Of a stretch of 64,000 bases of DNA, positions 37,568 to 47,747 are shown piece after piece. The notes below the pieces were generated by a model. The model searched no databases. It was not told the origin of the DNA and saw nothing but the letters and a program-made list of their open reading frames with translations. Origin of the DNA: Agromyces sp. S2-1-8 (GTDB lineage: Bacteria > Actinomycetota > Actinomycetes > Actinomycetales > Microbacteriaceae); contig NZ_JAJOLP010000001.1 in the NCBI RefSeq assembly GCF_021129215.1, forward strand, positions 2,666,001-2,730,000. Reading direction: 5' to 3'. A program made the translations under genes and the position numbers. Position 1 is the first letter of the stretch, and the number at the start of each line of letters is the position of its first letter.

Positions 37568-39646
37568 TCAGGCGTCGATGCGGTCCCGCTCGAGGGCGTC
37601 GGAGCTCTCGATGATGAATTCCTTGCGCGGCGCGACGTCGTTGCCCATGAGGAGCTCGAACACACGACCCGCGTTCTCGGCGTCGCCGATGCCCACCCGT
37701 CGCAGCGTGCGGTGCCGACGGTCCATCGTCGTGGTGGCGAGCTGATCAGCGTCCATCTCACCGAGTCCCTTGTAGCGCTGGATCGGGTCCTGGTAGCGCT
37801 TCTTCTGCTTGTCGAGCCCGGCGAGCACGCCGGCGAGCTCCGCTTCGGAGTACGTGTAGATCGTCTCGTTGGGCTTCGAGCCGGGGTTCATCACCACCAC
37901 CCGGTGCAGCGGCGGCACCGCGGCGAACACACGACCCTCTTCGATCATCGGGCGCATGTAGCGGAAGAAGAGCGTGAGCAGCAGCGTGCGGATGTGCGCG
38001 CCGTCGACGTCGGCGTCGGCCATCAGGATGACCTTGCCGTAGCGGGCCTGCGAGAGATCGAAGCTGCGTCCCGAGCCGGCGCCGATCACCTGGATGATCG
38101 ACGCGCACTCGGCGTTGCCGAGCATGTCGGCCACGCTCGCCTTCTGCACGTTCAGGATCTTGCCTCGGATGGGCAGCAGCGCCTGGTGCTCGCTGTCGCG
38201 CGCGAGCTTCGCGGTGCCGAGCGCCGAGTCGCCCTCGACGATGAAGAGCTCCGAGTGGGCGACGTCGTTGGAGCGGCAGTCGACGAGCTTGGCCGGCAGC
38301 GACGAGCTCTCGAGCGCGTTCTTGCGCCGCTGCGTCTCCTTGTGGGCGCGTGCGGAGATGCGCGACTTCATCTCGGCGACGACCTTGTCGAGCAGCAGCG
38401 CCGACTGCGTCTTGTCGTCGCGCTTCGTCGACGCGAAGCGCTCCTTCAGCTCCTTCGTGAGCACGTTCGAGACGATGCTGCGCACGGCGGGCGTGCCGAG
38501 CACCTCTTTCGTCTGGCCCTCGAACTGCGGCTCGGGAAGGCGCACCGTGATCACGGCGGTGAGACCGGCGAGCACGTCGTCCTTCTCGAGCTTGTCGTTG
38601 CCCGCCTTGAGCCGGCGTGCGTTCTGCTCGACCTGCTGCCGCAGGAACTTCAGCAGGCCCTGATCGAATCCGGCCTGGTGCGTGCCGCCCTTCGGCGTGG
38701 CGATGATGTTCACGAACGAACGCATGACGGTCTCGTAGCCCGTGCCCCACCGCAGTGCGATGTCGACCTCGCACTCGCGGGAGAGCTCGGTCGGCACCAT
38801 CGCCCCCGTCTCGCTCAGGACGGGCACGGTCTCGGTGAAGTGACCGGAGCCGGTCAGGCGCCAGATGTCGGTGATGGGCGAGTCGGGCGAGAGGTGCTCG
38901 ACGAACTCTGAGATGCCGCCCTCGAACTGGAAGGACGTGGTGTGCGGCGTCTCGCCGCGCTCGTCGGTGACGTCGATCGCGAGTCCCGGCACGAGGAACG
39001 CCGTCTGCCGTGCCCGGCCGAGCAGCTCGTCGGTCTGGAACTCGGCGCCCTTCGTGAAGATCTGGCGGTCGGCCCAGTACCGGATGCGCGTGCCGGTCAC
39101 GCCCTTGGCGACCTTGCCCACCACGCGCAGCTCGCTCTGCTTCTCGAAGGGGGTGAACGGCGCTTCGGGCGAGGGCGAACCCGAATCGGCGAAGACGCCC
39201 GGCTCACCGCGGTGGAAGGACATCGCGTACGTCTTGCCGTCGCGGTCGACCTCGACATCGAGTCGCTCGCTCAGGGCGTTCACGACCGAAGCGCCGACGC
39301 CGTGCAGGCCGCCCGAGGCCGCGTACGACCCCGACCCGAACTTGCCGCCGGCGTGCAGCTTGGTGAAGACGACCTCGACGCCGGTGAGCCCCGTCTTGGG
39401 TTCGACGTCGACGGGGATGCCTCGTGCCCGGTCGCGCACCTCCACGCTGCCGTCGGGGTGGAGCAGGACGCCGATCTCGGTGCCGTGACCGGCGAGCGCC
39501 TCATCGACCGAGTTGTCGATGATCTCCCAGAGGCAGTGCATGAGGCCGCGCGAGTCGGTCGAGCCGATGTACATGCCGGGGCGCTTGCGCACCGCCTCGA
39601 GCCCTTCGAGGACGGAGAGATGGCGGGCGGAATAGTCGGAGCTCAC
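37568..39646 (-). CDS. parE: ParE: topoisomerase IV (GyrB-type) subunit B
   Basis: This 692-residue ATPase subunit has VRKRPGMYIGS, the GHKL ATP-site motifs EIIDNSVDEALAG and GLHGVGASVVNALS, and the TOPRIM domain with IVEGDSALGTAK and MADADVDGAHIRTLLL. The C-terminal YKGLGEMDADQL motif completes it. It pairs with ParC. The GTG start is set by a TAGGCT box 8 nt upstream (leaderless). It is divergent from the DUF7455 gene and convergent with parC. A parE next to sigA/hrdB is a recurring actinobacterial arrangement. Confidence 0.93.
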   Translation of the reverse strand: MSSDYSARHLSVLEGLEAVRKRPGMYIGSTDSRGLMHCLWEIIDNSVDEALAGHGTEIGVLLHPDGSVEVRDRARGIPVDVEPKTGLTGVEVVFTKLHAGGKFGSGSYAASGGLHGVGASVVNALSERLDVEVDRDGKTYAMSFHRGEPGVFADSGSPSPEAPFTPFEKQSELRVVGKVAKGVTGTRIRYWADRQIFTKGAEFQTDELLGRARQTAFLVPGLAIDVTDERGETPHTTSFQFEGGISEFVEHLSPDSPITDIWRLTGSGHFTETVPVLSETGAMVPTELSRECEVDIALRWGTGYETVMRSFVNIIATPKGGTHQAGFDQGLLKFLRQQVEQNARRLKAGNDKLEKDDVLAGLTAVITVRLPEPQFEGQTKEVLGTPAVRSIVSNVLTKELKERFASTKRDDKTQSALLLDKVVAEMKSRISARAHKETQRRKNALESSSLPAKLVDCRSNDVAHSELFIVEGDSALGTAKLARDSEHQALLPIRGKILNVQKASVADMLGNAECASIIQVIGAGSGRSFDLSQARYGKVILMADADVDGAHIRTLLLTLFFRYMRPMIEEGRVFAAVPPLHRVVVMNPGSKPNETIYTYSEAELAGVLAGLDKQKKRYQDPIQRYKGLGEMDADQLATTTMDRRHRTLRRVGIGDAENAGRVFELLMGNDVAPRKEFIIESSDALERDRIDA

Positions 39647-39654
39647 GTCGAACA

Positions 39655-39660
39655 AGCCTA
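39655..39660 (-). promoter_or_regulatory. -10 element (TAGGCT) of leaderless parE
   Basis: TAGGCT on the minus strand is 8 nt from the GTG at 39646. Confidence 0.5.
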
Positions 39661-39792
39661 GTGAGCGCGGCCGACACCGGAGTGCAGGCGCTACGCGCTG
39701 AGCGAAATGCCCGGCGGAACGGAAGTCCCCCGCTGCTCCGCGTGTTTTCATTGATGAACAGAAGATCGAGCATGAGCGACGGAGGAGGAGCC

Positions 39793-40026
39793 ATGACCCA
39801 GTACACCGAAACCACCGGTGCGGTCGAAGTCGAGACCCCCTACGAGCTCACGGCGCTCGACCGCTGCGACGCCTGCGGCGCCCAGGCCTACATCCGCGTC
39901 GTCGTTGCGAGCGGCGAACTGCTGTTCTGCGCCCACCACGGCCGCAAGCACCAGGAGAAGCTCTCGCAGATCGCACAGAGCTGGCACGACGAGAGCGATC
40001 GCCTCCTCGCCGACGACCGCAACTGA
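39793..40026 (+). CDS. DUF7455 family small zinc-ribbon protein
   Basis: A 77-residue protein with a likely zinc site: CDAC at about 25-28 and CAHH at about 46-49, separated by two strands (AYIRVVV, GELLFC). The end is a helix, SQIAQSWHDESDRLL. This short family is widespread in actinobacteria near sigA and parE, and its function is unknown. GGAGGAGGAG lies just before the ATG. Upstream in-frame ATGs exist but their frame has no protein character. It ends at a hairpin shared with the convergent gatD gene. Confidence 0.85.
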   Translation: MTQYTETTGAVEVETPYELTALDRCDACGAQAYIRVVVASGELLFCAHHGRKHQEKLSQIAQSWHDESDRLLADDRN

Positions 40027-40045
40027 CGACCTGACGCACGACACG

Positions 40046-40076
40046 AGCAACGCCCCGGCAGGACCGGGGCGTTGCT
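40046..40076. terminator. Bidirectional terminator hairpin
   Basis: GCAACGCCCCGG (40047-40058) pairs with CCGGGGCGTTGC (40064-40075), with one flanking A-T pair and T-rich ends. It ends the DUF7455 gene and the sigA-murT-gatD transcript. Confidence 0.85.
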
Positions 40077-40107
40077 TCGTTGCGGGGCGGTGGCGGCCGC
40101 CGAACGC

Positions 40108-40845
40108 TCAAGCGTCGGGCGCCTCGACGCCGGCGGCGCGTGCTTGCACCGAGCGTGCCGCGGCCGCGTAGCCGTCGACCTCCTCGGAGCGCCCCCCGGG
40201 CGTGTAGTCGACCCCCGCGCGCTCGGCCATGATCGTCAGCAGGCGATCGGCGAAGGCCGGGTTCTTCGCGAGCACGGGGCCGTGCAGGTGGGTGCCGAAC
40301 ACCGAGCCCATGACCACGCCCTCCTGTCCGGAGTCGCGGCCGTTGCCGCCACCCGCGAGCACGCGGCCGAGGGGCGAGCCCTCGGCCCCGATGTAGTCGC
40401 GCGCATGGTTCTCGAAGCCGACGAGCATGCCGAACGCGGGTGAGCGCACGACGAGGTCGCCCGTGACGCGCTCGGCACGCGGCACGGCCCGCCCCGGGAG
40501 GATGCCGAGTCCCTCGATGCTGCGACCGTCCCCGGTCTCGATGCCCCAGCTGAGCAACTCCCAGCCGGTGCCGACGCCGAGGATCGGTACGCCCTCGGTG
40601 CCCCACCGCCGGAGTTCGTCGTGGAGTCCGAGGAGCCGTTCGCGGCTCGCCTCGAGCGAGGCGTCGCTGCCGGAGCCGAGCACGACCGCGTCGACGCGGT
40701 CAGGCAGCACGGCGGCGTCGTCGACGGCACGGACGTCGGCCTCCAGGCCCGCCCACCGCGCGCGCATCGCGAGCACCTGCGCGTTCTGCGCGTCCCCGTT
40801 GGTGTTCTGCAGCGTCGGCAGCAGCGAGACGATCGTGAAGCTCAT
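40108..40845 (-). CDS. gatD: GatD-like glutamine amidotransferase homolog lacking the nucleophile Cys
   Basis: This 245-residue CobB/CobQ-type class I amidotransferase domain is the usual partner of MurT in making D-isoglutamine in lipid II. The fold is recognisable (PILGV, EGLGILPGRA, GFENHARDYIG, THLHGPVLAKNPAFA), and the catalytic His is kept (about 188). The nucleophile elbow, normally G-[IV]-C-G-G, reads G-V-G-T-G, with Gly92 (GGC codon) where Cys belongs. The whole protein contains no cysteine, so it cannot act as a Cys-dependent glutaminase. Its start overlaps the murT stop (ATGA). It is probably a structural or regulatory partner of the ligase. Confidence 0.85.
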   Translation of the reverse strand: MSFTIVSLLPTLQNTNGDAQNAQVLAMRARWAGLEADVRAVDDAAVLPDRVDAVVLGSGSDASLEASRERLLGLHDELRRWGTEGVPILGVGTGWELLSWGIETGDGRSIEGLGILPGRAVPRAERVTGDLVVRSPAFGMLVGFENHARDYIGAEGSPLGRVLAGGGNGRDSGQEGVVMGSVFGTHLHGPVLAKNPAFADRLLTIMAERAGVDYTPGGRSEEVDGYAAAARSVQARAAGVEAPDA

Positions 40846-42113
40846 TCGGTACCCGTCAATCCGAGGTGCGCCCTCGTGCGGCGCATCGAGTCGGCCGAGA
40901 AGACGATCGTCTTCACGCCGGCGGTCGGCGCGGGTGCAGCGAGGAAGTCGTCGAGCGCGCGCGCCAGGTCGGGCTCGATGCGATCGATGCCGACGCCGTC
41001 GTAGGCGAGCATGAGCGCGGCCTCTGCCGCCTTCGATCCGCTGACGATCGCAACCCGTCGGAGCGACGACGCGTCCGCCGGCCAGAAGTACGACGGATCA
41101 CGGACGTCGGACCCGATCGCGAAGAGGATGTCGCTCGTGCCGGGTTCGATGCTGTCCACGTTGAGCTGGTAGCTCGCAGGGTTCTGCACGAGCACGAACT
41201 CGACCTCCTGTCCTCGCACGGTCACTCGCTCGCCCCGGCCGAACACGGCGGGGATCGCGTCGAGCGCTCGCGCCGCGGTCTCGCCCGAGAAGCGTTCGCC
41301 GAGCACGGCCTTCGCCGTCGAGTACGCTGCCGCGGCGTCGACCGCGTAATGCGTTCCGCGTGCCGGCAGCCCGGCGACGACCCGACGACCTTCGTCGAGG
41401 AGCGTGGTCGTGCGACCCTCGACCGAGTCGATCACGACTCCTGCGGCGGGGTCGAGACGCGTCGTCGACGTCTCGGTGTAGCCGAGCCCCCGCGGCGCCG
41501 CGTCGAGGACCGATTGCGAGACGCCGAAGCGTCGCACCGAGACATCCGGCCCGACCTTCTCGGCGAGCCGCTCGAGGTAGGCGTCGTCGGCGTTCACGAC
41601 GACCGACTCCCCCGCCCGGGCGGCGATCCGGCCGAGCATGCCCGCGACCATCTCGGAGTCGTGGAACCGGTCGATCTGGTCGACCATCACGTTCGTCAGG
41701 CAGACGACGCGCGCGTCGACGCCCTGCATGACGAGCGCGCCGTGGCCCTCGTCCATCTCGAGGACGGCGACCTCGCCCGGCACCCGGCCCCGCCAGTCGG
41801 CCTGCTCGAGCAGCGCCGAGGTCAGCCCCTGGCTGATGTTCGCGGTCGACGGGTTGGTGAACACGTCGACGCCGTGCTCGCGGAGGATCGCGACGAGCAT
41901 CTTCGTCGTCGTCGACTTGCCCGCCGATCCGGAGACCACGACGAGCCCCTGCGGGAATCCCGACAGGGTGCGCTTCAAGTAGTTCGGCGCGATCCGGTTC
42001 ACGACCAGACCGGGAACGGCAGAGCCGCCGCCCGGCTTGCGCAGCCGGGCGGCGAATCTGGTGAGTCTGCCGACGAGGATCGCCGGCCCATAACACAGGG
42101 ACCCAGCGCGCAC
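40842..42113 (-). CDS. murT: MurT-like Mur ligase without the Cys4 zinc ribbon
   Basis: A 423-residue Mur ligase of the MurT type. The ATP-binding loop is GSAGKST (about 62-68). TNPSTANISQGLTSALLE, EMDEGHGALVM and TNVMVDQIDRF match MurT substrate and metal regions, and a C-terminal MurT domain follows. Classical MurT carries a four-Cys ribbon between the NADD motif (175-178) and the GxHYAVDAAAA region (253 on). Here that interval has no Cys, and the only cysteines are at 7 and 138. The GTG start lies 7 bp after the sigA stop. Together with the Cys-free GatD partner, it may perform a different ligation on the D-Glu alpha-carboxyl. Confidence 0.85.
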   Translation of the reverse strand: MRAGSLCYGPAILVGRLTRFAARLRKPGGGSAVPGLVVNRIAPNYLKRTLSGFPQGLVVVSGSAGKSTTTKMLVAILREHGVDVFTNPSTANISQGLTSALLEQADWRGRVPGEVAVLEMDEGHGALVMQGVDARVVCLTNVMVDQIDRFHDSEMVAGMLGRIAARAGESVVVNADDAYLERLAEKVGPDVSVRRFGVSQSVLDAAPRGLGYTETSTTRLDPAAGVVIDSVEGRTTTLLDEGRRVVAGLPARGTHYAVDAAAAYSTAKAVLGERFSGETAARALDAIPAVFGRGERVTVRGQEVEFVLVQNPASYQLNVDSIEPGTSDILFAIGSDVRDPSYFWPADASSLRRVAIVSGSKAAEAALMLAYDGVGIDRIEPDLARALDDFLAAPAPTAGVKTIVFSADSMRRTRAHLGLTGTE

Positions 42114-42120
42114 CGGCGGC

Positions 42121-43449
<1,329 letters not shown>

Positions 43450-43610
43450 ACGTTTGAACCTCTCCTACCGTCGCGCGGCGTGTGCCCTCTCGGAAGGCGC
43501 GGCTCGTGCATTCGGTCCGGTCGTTTTCGGACACTATGAGGACCCATGTCAAGTCCGCGTGGATGGCACGGTCTCGATCGTGCCCGCGAACCCGAACGGG
43601 TCCTGCCTTA

Positions 43611-43616
43611 ATTATA
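43611..43616 (-). promoter_or_regulatory. -10 element (TATAAT) of sigA
   Basis: A consensus TATAAT on the minus strand sits in an AT-rich patch in the 269-bp gap before sigA and predicts a leader of about 155 nt. It may also drive murT and gatD. No good -35 hexamer is visible at 17 bp. Confidence 0.6.
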
Positions 43617-43718
43617 CAGGTCCTGAACGATCGACGCGCACGCCCGACGCCCCGCCGCACATCCACAGACAACGTCGGCGGGCCACCCGCCATTCCCCGG
43701 ATCGGACGGTCCTCGCGT

Positions 43719-44645
43719 TCAGGCGCCTCGCGGGGGTTCGTCGTCGCGCGACCGACGGAAGGCCAGGAACTTCTCGAGCTCTGCCGCGATCTCGTCGGCG
43801 CTCGGCAGTTCGCCGTCCTCGTCGGTGAGCGGGGATCGCAGGGTCGTGCCCTCCATGTAGGCGTCATGCCGCCCCTCGAGGGTGCCCACGAGCTTCGCGA
43901 GCTCGCCGTTCTCGGCGACCTGCTCGTCGATTCGTGCGATGAAGTCGCGCCCCTGCTCGCGGAGCGCGTCGGTCGGGAAGATGCGACCCGTCGCGGCACT
44001 GATCGCCTCGAGGGCGGCGATCGCGGCCGACGGATACTCGGTGTCCGCGAGGTAGTGCGGGATGAGCAGCACGAAGCCCGTCGTCGGATGCCCGAGCTCG
44101 ACGAGCCGGTACTCGACGAGGTGCAGCGCGTTGCCCGGCACCTGGGTCGTCGGACGCCAGACAGACATCGTGTCGATGAGCTCGTCCCGGTTGCCGCTCA
44201 CGGTCACCCGGATCGGGCGCGTGTGCGGCACCGGCATCGGAATCGAGTTCACCCAGGTCGTCGACGCCACCTGCAGTTCGTCGATGAGCTGCAGCACGGC
44301 CGCCGTGAACCACTCCCACTTGAAATCGGGTTCGAAGCCGGTGAGCAGCAGGAAGGGCCGGCCGAGCTCGTCGCGCGCGAGCTCGAGCTCGATCCGCGGA
44401 GGCGTGTACTCGGTGAAGTGGTCGCCCTCGAAGAGCATGATCGGTCGCCGAGCACGGTAGTCGAGGAGCTCGTCGACGTCGAAGGTCGCGATCGATGTCG
44501 TCTCGAGCGTCTCGCGCAGGTACTCGGTCGTCTGCGCGACCGCCCCGCCGGCGTCGGCGAAGCCGGTGAGCCCGGCGACGAGCGGGAGCCCCGGCGGCAC
44601 CGACACGTCGACGTTCAGCTCGTACAGGGAACGGGGATCGCGCAT
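43719..44645 (-). CDS. PAC2 family protein
   Basis: A 308-residue PAC2 (proteasome-assembly-chaperone-2-like) protein. Family features are GLTGFADAGGAVAQTTEYL near the start, FEGDHF, LLTGFEPDFKWEWF and the GHPTTGFVLLIPHYLADTEYP segment. Actinobacterial members are common, and some assist proteasome assembly, but most have no assigned role. The ATG at 44645 has TAGGCT 6 nt upstream (leaderless). It is upstream of sigA on the same strand and divergent from pepA. Confidence 0.88.
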   Translation of the reverse strand: MRDPRSLYELNVDVSVPPGLPLVAGLTGFADAGGAVAQTTEYLRETLETTSIATFDVDELLDYRARRPIMLFEGDHFTEYTPPRIELELARDELGRPFLLLTGFEPDFKWEWFTAAVLQLIDELQVASTTWVNSIPMPVPHTRPIRVTVSGNRDELIDTMSVWRPTTQVPGNALHLVEYRLVELGHPTTGFVLLIPHYLADTEYPSAAIAALEAISAATGRIFPTDALREQGRDFIARIDEQVAENGELAKLVGTLEGRHDAYMEGTTLRSPLTDEDGELPSADEIAAELEKFLAFRRSRDDEPPRGA

Positions 44646-44651
44646 GTTTCC

Positions 44652-44657
44652 AGCCTA
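44652..44657 (-). promoter_or_regulatory. -10 element (TAGGCT) of leaderless PAC2 gene
   Basis: TAGGCT on the minus strand is 6 nt from the ATG at 44645. Confidence 0.6.
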
Positions 44658-44720
44658 CTGACGCGGTGCCGGCGACCCGCCGCCGACGGAGCCGCGCCGT
44701 GCATGCCCAGAGCGAACACG

Positions 44721-44726
44721 TAACAT
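44721..44726 (+). promoter_or_regulatory. -10 element (TAACAT) of pepA
   Basis: TAACAT lies 8 nt before the pepA ATG at 44735. The intervening CTGGAGCC contains GGAG, so either leaderless or very short-leader translation is possible. Confidence 0.5.
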
Positions 44727-44734
44727 CTGGAGCC

Positions 44735-46207
44735 ATGACCGTTCCCGCGCTCTCCGTGATCGACTCCCCCGCCGCCTCCGCCGACGCCGACGTCGTGCTC
44801 CTCGTCGCCAGGCAGGGGGCCGACGGCGTCGAGCTCCTCACGCCCGAGGGCTTCGACTGGGTGCGCCCGCAGATCGTCGCGCTCGGCGCGACCGGCGCGG
44901 CGGAGGAGCTGACCCGGCTCCCGGGCGCCGACGGCGGGCCGCGCGTCGTCGCGGTGGCCGGGGTGGGCGACCGAGCGGATGCCTCGAGCCTGCGCCTCGC
45001 CGCGGGTGCCGCCGTGCGTCGCCTCGGCAAGGCCGAATCGGTGGCCGTCGCAGTCGCGCTGGGCGACGCCGACGCCGTCGCCGCACTGCTCGAGGGCGCC
45101 GCGCTCGGCGCCTACGCCTTCGACGAGTACCGCAGCGAGGCGAAGCCGCGGGTCACGCGCATCGACCTGCACTCCGAACTCGGCGCCGAGGCGGTGGGAC
45201 TCGACCGGCTCCGCTCCGTCGTCGCCGCCGTGGCACGCACGAAGGACCTTGTGAACACGTCGCCCTCGGAGCTCTTCCCGGCGAGCTTCGCCGAGCTCGC
45301 CGTCGCCGCGGCCGCCGAGGTCGGCGTGACGGCGACGGTCTGGGACGAGCGGGCGCTCGCCGCCGACGGCTTCGGCGGGATCCTCGGCGTCGGCCAGGGC
45401 TCCAGCCGCGGGCCGCGCCTCGTGCGCCTCGAATGGGCTCCGGCCGAGGCATCCGCCCACCTCGCGCTCGTGGGCAAGGGCATCACGTTCGATTCGGGCG
45501 GCCTCTCGCTGAAGCCGATGCTCTCCATGGTGGGCATGAAGACCGACATGGCCGGCGCCGCCGCCGTGCTCTCCGCGATGATCGCGTTCGCCGAGCTCGG
45601 ACTGCCCATCCGCGTGACCGGCTGGCTGTGCCTCGCCGAGAACCTGCCCTCGGGTACCGCGACCCGGCCCAACGACGTGCTCCGCATCCGCGGCGGCAAG
45701 ACCGTCGAGGTGCTCAACACCGACGCCGAGGGGCGGCTCGTGCTCGCCGACGGCCTCGTGGCCGCGAGCGAGGAGCAGCCCGACGCGATCGTCGACGTCG
45801 CGACCCTCACCGGTGCGCAGATGGTCGCGCTCGGCGGGCGCATCTCCGGCCTGCTCGGCGACGACGAGCTCGTGGCACGCGTCCGGTCCGCGGCGGACCA
45901 CGTCGACGAGGCCGTCTGGCCGATGCCGCTGCCCAAGGACCTCATGCCGATGCTGAAGTCCGACGTCGCCGACCTCACCAACACGAAGCTCGGCCAGACC
46001 GTGCCCGGCATGCTGCTCGCCGGCGTCTTCCTGCAGGAGTTCGTCGGCACGCGCGAGGGCACCGAGGAGCGGATTCCCTGGGCGCACCTCGACATCGCCG
46101 GCCCTTCGCACAACTCCGGCGCGGGCTGGGGCTTCACCGGGACGGGAGCGACCGGGGCGGCCGTGCGCACCCTCGTCCGTCTGGGCGAGGAGCTCTCCGC
46201 CAAGTAG
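44735..46207 (+). CDS. pepA: PepA: leucyl aminopeptidase (M17)
   Basis: A 490-residue M17 aminopeptidase. The C-terminal catalytic domain carries LVGKGITFDSGGLSLKP (Lys and Asp ligands), MKTDMAGAAAVLSA, and the signature NTDAEGRLVLADGL (about 329-342) with two-zinc ligands. The N-terminal domain (about 1-160) is more variable, as usual. It removes N-terminal residues from peptides in the cytoplasm. It is divergent from the PAC2 gene and is followed by lpd 98 bp downstream. A pepA (pepB) beside the E2 gene dlaT also occurs in mycobacteria. Confidence 0.94.
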   Translation: MTVPALSVIDSPAASADADVVLLVARQGADGVELLTPEGFDWVRPQIVALGATGAAEELTRLPGADGGPRVVAVAGVGDRADASSLRLAAGAAVRRLGKAESVAVAVALGDADAVAALLEGAALGAYAFDEYRSEAKPRVTRIDLHSELGAEAVGLDRLRSVVAAVARTKDLVNTSPSELFPASFAELAVAAAAEVGVTATVWDERALAADGFGGILGVGQGSSRGPRLVRLEWAPAEASAHLALVGKGITFDSGGLSLKPMLSMVGMKTDMAGAAAVLSAMIAFAELGLPIRVTGWLCLAENLPSGTATRPNDVLRIRGGKTVEVLNTDAEGRLVLADGLVAASEEQPDAIVDVATLTGAQMVALGGRISGLLGDDELVARVRSAADHVDEAVWPMPLPKDLMPMLKSDVADLTNTKLGQTVPGMLLAGVFLQEFVGTREGTEERIPWAHLDIAGPSHNSGAGWGFTGTGATGAAVRTLVRLGEELSAK

Positions 46208-46305
46208 TAAGGTCGTTCAGGGCGAGAACGTCGCCCGAACGCCTGCCTGGGCGACACGCCCGTGGCAGTCCGTGTCGCAGATCAGGTGCGCAAGGGAGAT
46301 TGCGG

Positions 46306-47679
46306 TTGTCCGAGCAGAACTTTGACATTGTCGTCCTCGGCGGGGGCAGCGCGGGCTATGCCGCAGCGATCCGCGCCGTCGAACTCGGCCTCACCGCCGT
46401 GGTGATCGAGAAAGACAAGCTCGGCGGCACGTGTCTGCACCGCGGATGCATCCCCACGAAGGCGCTCCTGCACGCGGCCGAGGTCGCCGAGGTCTCGAAG
46501 GAGTCCGCGAAGTACGGCGTGAAGGCCGCGTTCGAGGGCATCGACATGGGCGGCGTCACCGCCTACCGCGAGGGCATCGTCTCGAGCAAGTGGAAGGGCC
46601 TCCAGGGTCTCCTCAAGGCGCGCGGCATCCTCGTCGTCGAGGGTGAGGGCCGCCTCGTCTCCGCGAACACCGTCCAGGTCGGCGACGACCGCTACGTCGG
46701 CAAGAACGTGCTGCTCGCAACCGGCTCGTACTCGCGCTCGCTGCCCGGTCTCGAGATCGGCGGCCGCGTCATCACGAGCGAGCAGGCGCTCGAGCTCGAC
46801 TTCGTGCCGAACAAGGTCGCCGTGCTCGGCGGCGGCGTCATCGGCGTCGAGTTCGCGAGCGTCTGGCGCTCGTTCGGCGCCGAGGTGACCATCATCGAGG
46901 CGCTCCCCCACCTCGTCCCGAATGAAGAGGAGTCGGTCTCGAAGCAGCTCGAGCGCGCGTTCCGCAAGCGCGGCATCGACTTCTCGCTCGGCATCCGATT
47001 CCAGAGCGTCACGCAGAACGACCAGGGCGTCGTCGTCACGCTCGAGAACGGCACGACCTATGAGGCCGACCTGCTGCTCGTCGCCGTCGGACGCGGCCCC
47101 GTGACGCAGAACCTCGGCTACGAAGAGGCCGGCATCACGATCGACCGCGGCTTCGTCATCACCGACGAGCGCCTCCAGACGAGCGTTCCCGGCGTGTACG
47201 CCGCGGGCGACATCGTGCCCGGCCTGCAGCTCGCGCACCGCAGCTACCAGCAGGGCATCTTCGTCGCGGAGGAGATCGCGGGCCTCAGCCCGATCATCGT
47301 CGAGGACGTCAACATCCCGAAGATCACCTACTGCGAGCCCGAGGTCGCCTCGATCGGCTACACGGAGGCGAAGGCCGCGGAGAAGTTCGGCGCCGACCAG
47401 GTCAGCTCGTTCGACTACAACCTCGCCGGCAACGGCAAGTCGAGCATCCTCGGCACCGGCGGATCGATCAAGGTCGTCCGCGTGAACGACGGCCCCATCG
47501 TCGGCGTCCACATGATCGGCGGCCGTGTCGGCGAACTCATCGCCGAGGCGCAGCTCGCCGTGAACTGGGAGGCGTACCCCGAGGACATCGCCCCCTTCAT
47601 CCACGCGCACCCGACCCAGGGCGAGGCGTTCGGCGAGGCTGTGCTCAAGCTCGCCGGCAAGCCCCTGCACGCCATCTGA
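46306..47679 (+). CDS. lpd: Lpd: dihydrolipoamide dehydrogenase (E3)
   Basis: This 457-residue flavoprotein reoxidises dihydrolipoyl groups with NAD. FAD-binding GGGSAGYAAAIRA is near residue 10. The redox disulfide GGTCLHRGCIPTK is at about 42-54. The NAD motif GGGVIGVEFASVW is at about 178-190, and the C-terminal catalytic pair is in HAHPTQGEAF. The start is TTG at 46306 because AAGGGAG lies 7 nt upstream and no ATG fits before the FAD motif. It precedes sucB, forming the E3/E2 pair of 2-oxoacid dehydrogenase complexes. Confidence 0.95.
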   Translation: MSEQNFDIVVLGGGSAGYAAAIRAVELGLTAVVIEKDKLGGTCLHRGCIPTKALLHAAEVAEVSKESAKYGVKAAFEGIDMGGVTAYREGIVSSKWKGLQGLLKARGILVVEGEGRLVSANTVQVGDDRYVGKNVLLATGSYSRSLPGLEIGGRVITSEQALELDFVPNKVAVLGGGVIGVEFASVWRSFGAEVTIIEALPHLVPNEEESVSKQLERAFRKRGIDFSLGIRFQSVTQNDQGVVVTLENGTTYEADLLLVAVGRGPVTQNLGYEEAGITIDRGFVITDERLQTSVPGVYAAGDIVPGLQLAHRSYQQGIFVAEEIAGLSPIIVEDVNIPKITYCEPEVASIGYTEAKAAEKFGADQVSSFDYNLAGNGKSSILGTGGSIKVVRVNDGPIVGVHMIGGRVGELIAEAQLAVNWEAYPEDIAPFIHAHPTQGEAFGEAVLKLAGKPLHAI

Positions 47680-47747
47680 GTCCGCTGCCCGCCCCCACGA
47701 CTGCAATAAGCTAGAACGCGTTCCCACGCTGTGAAGGAGACAAGCGC

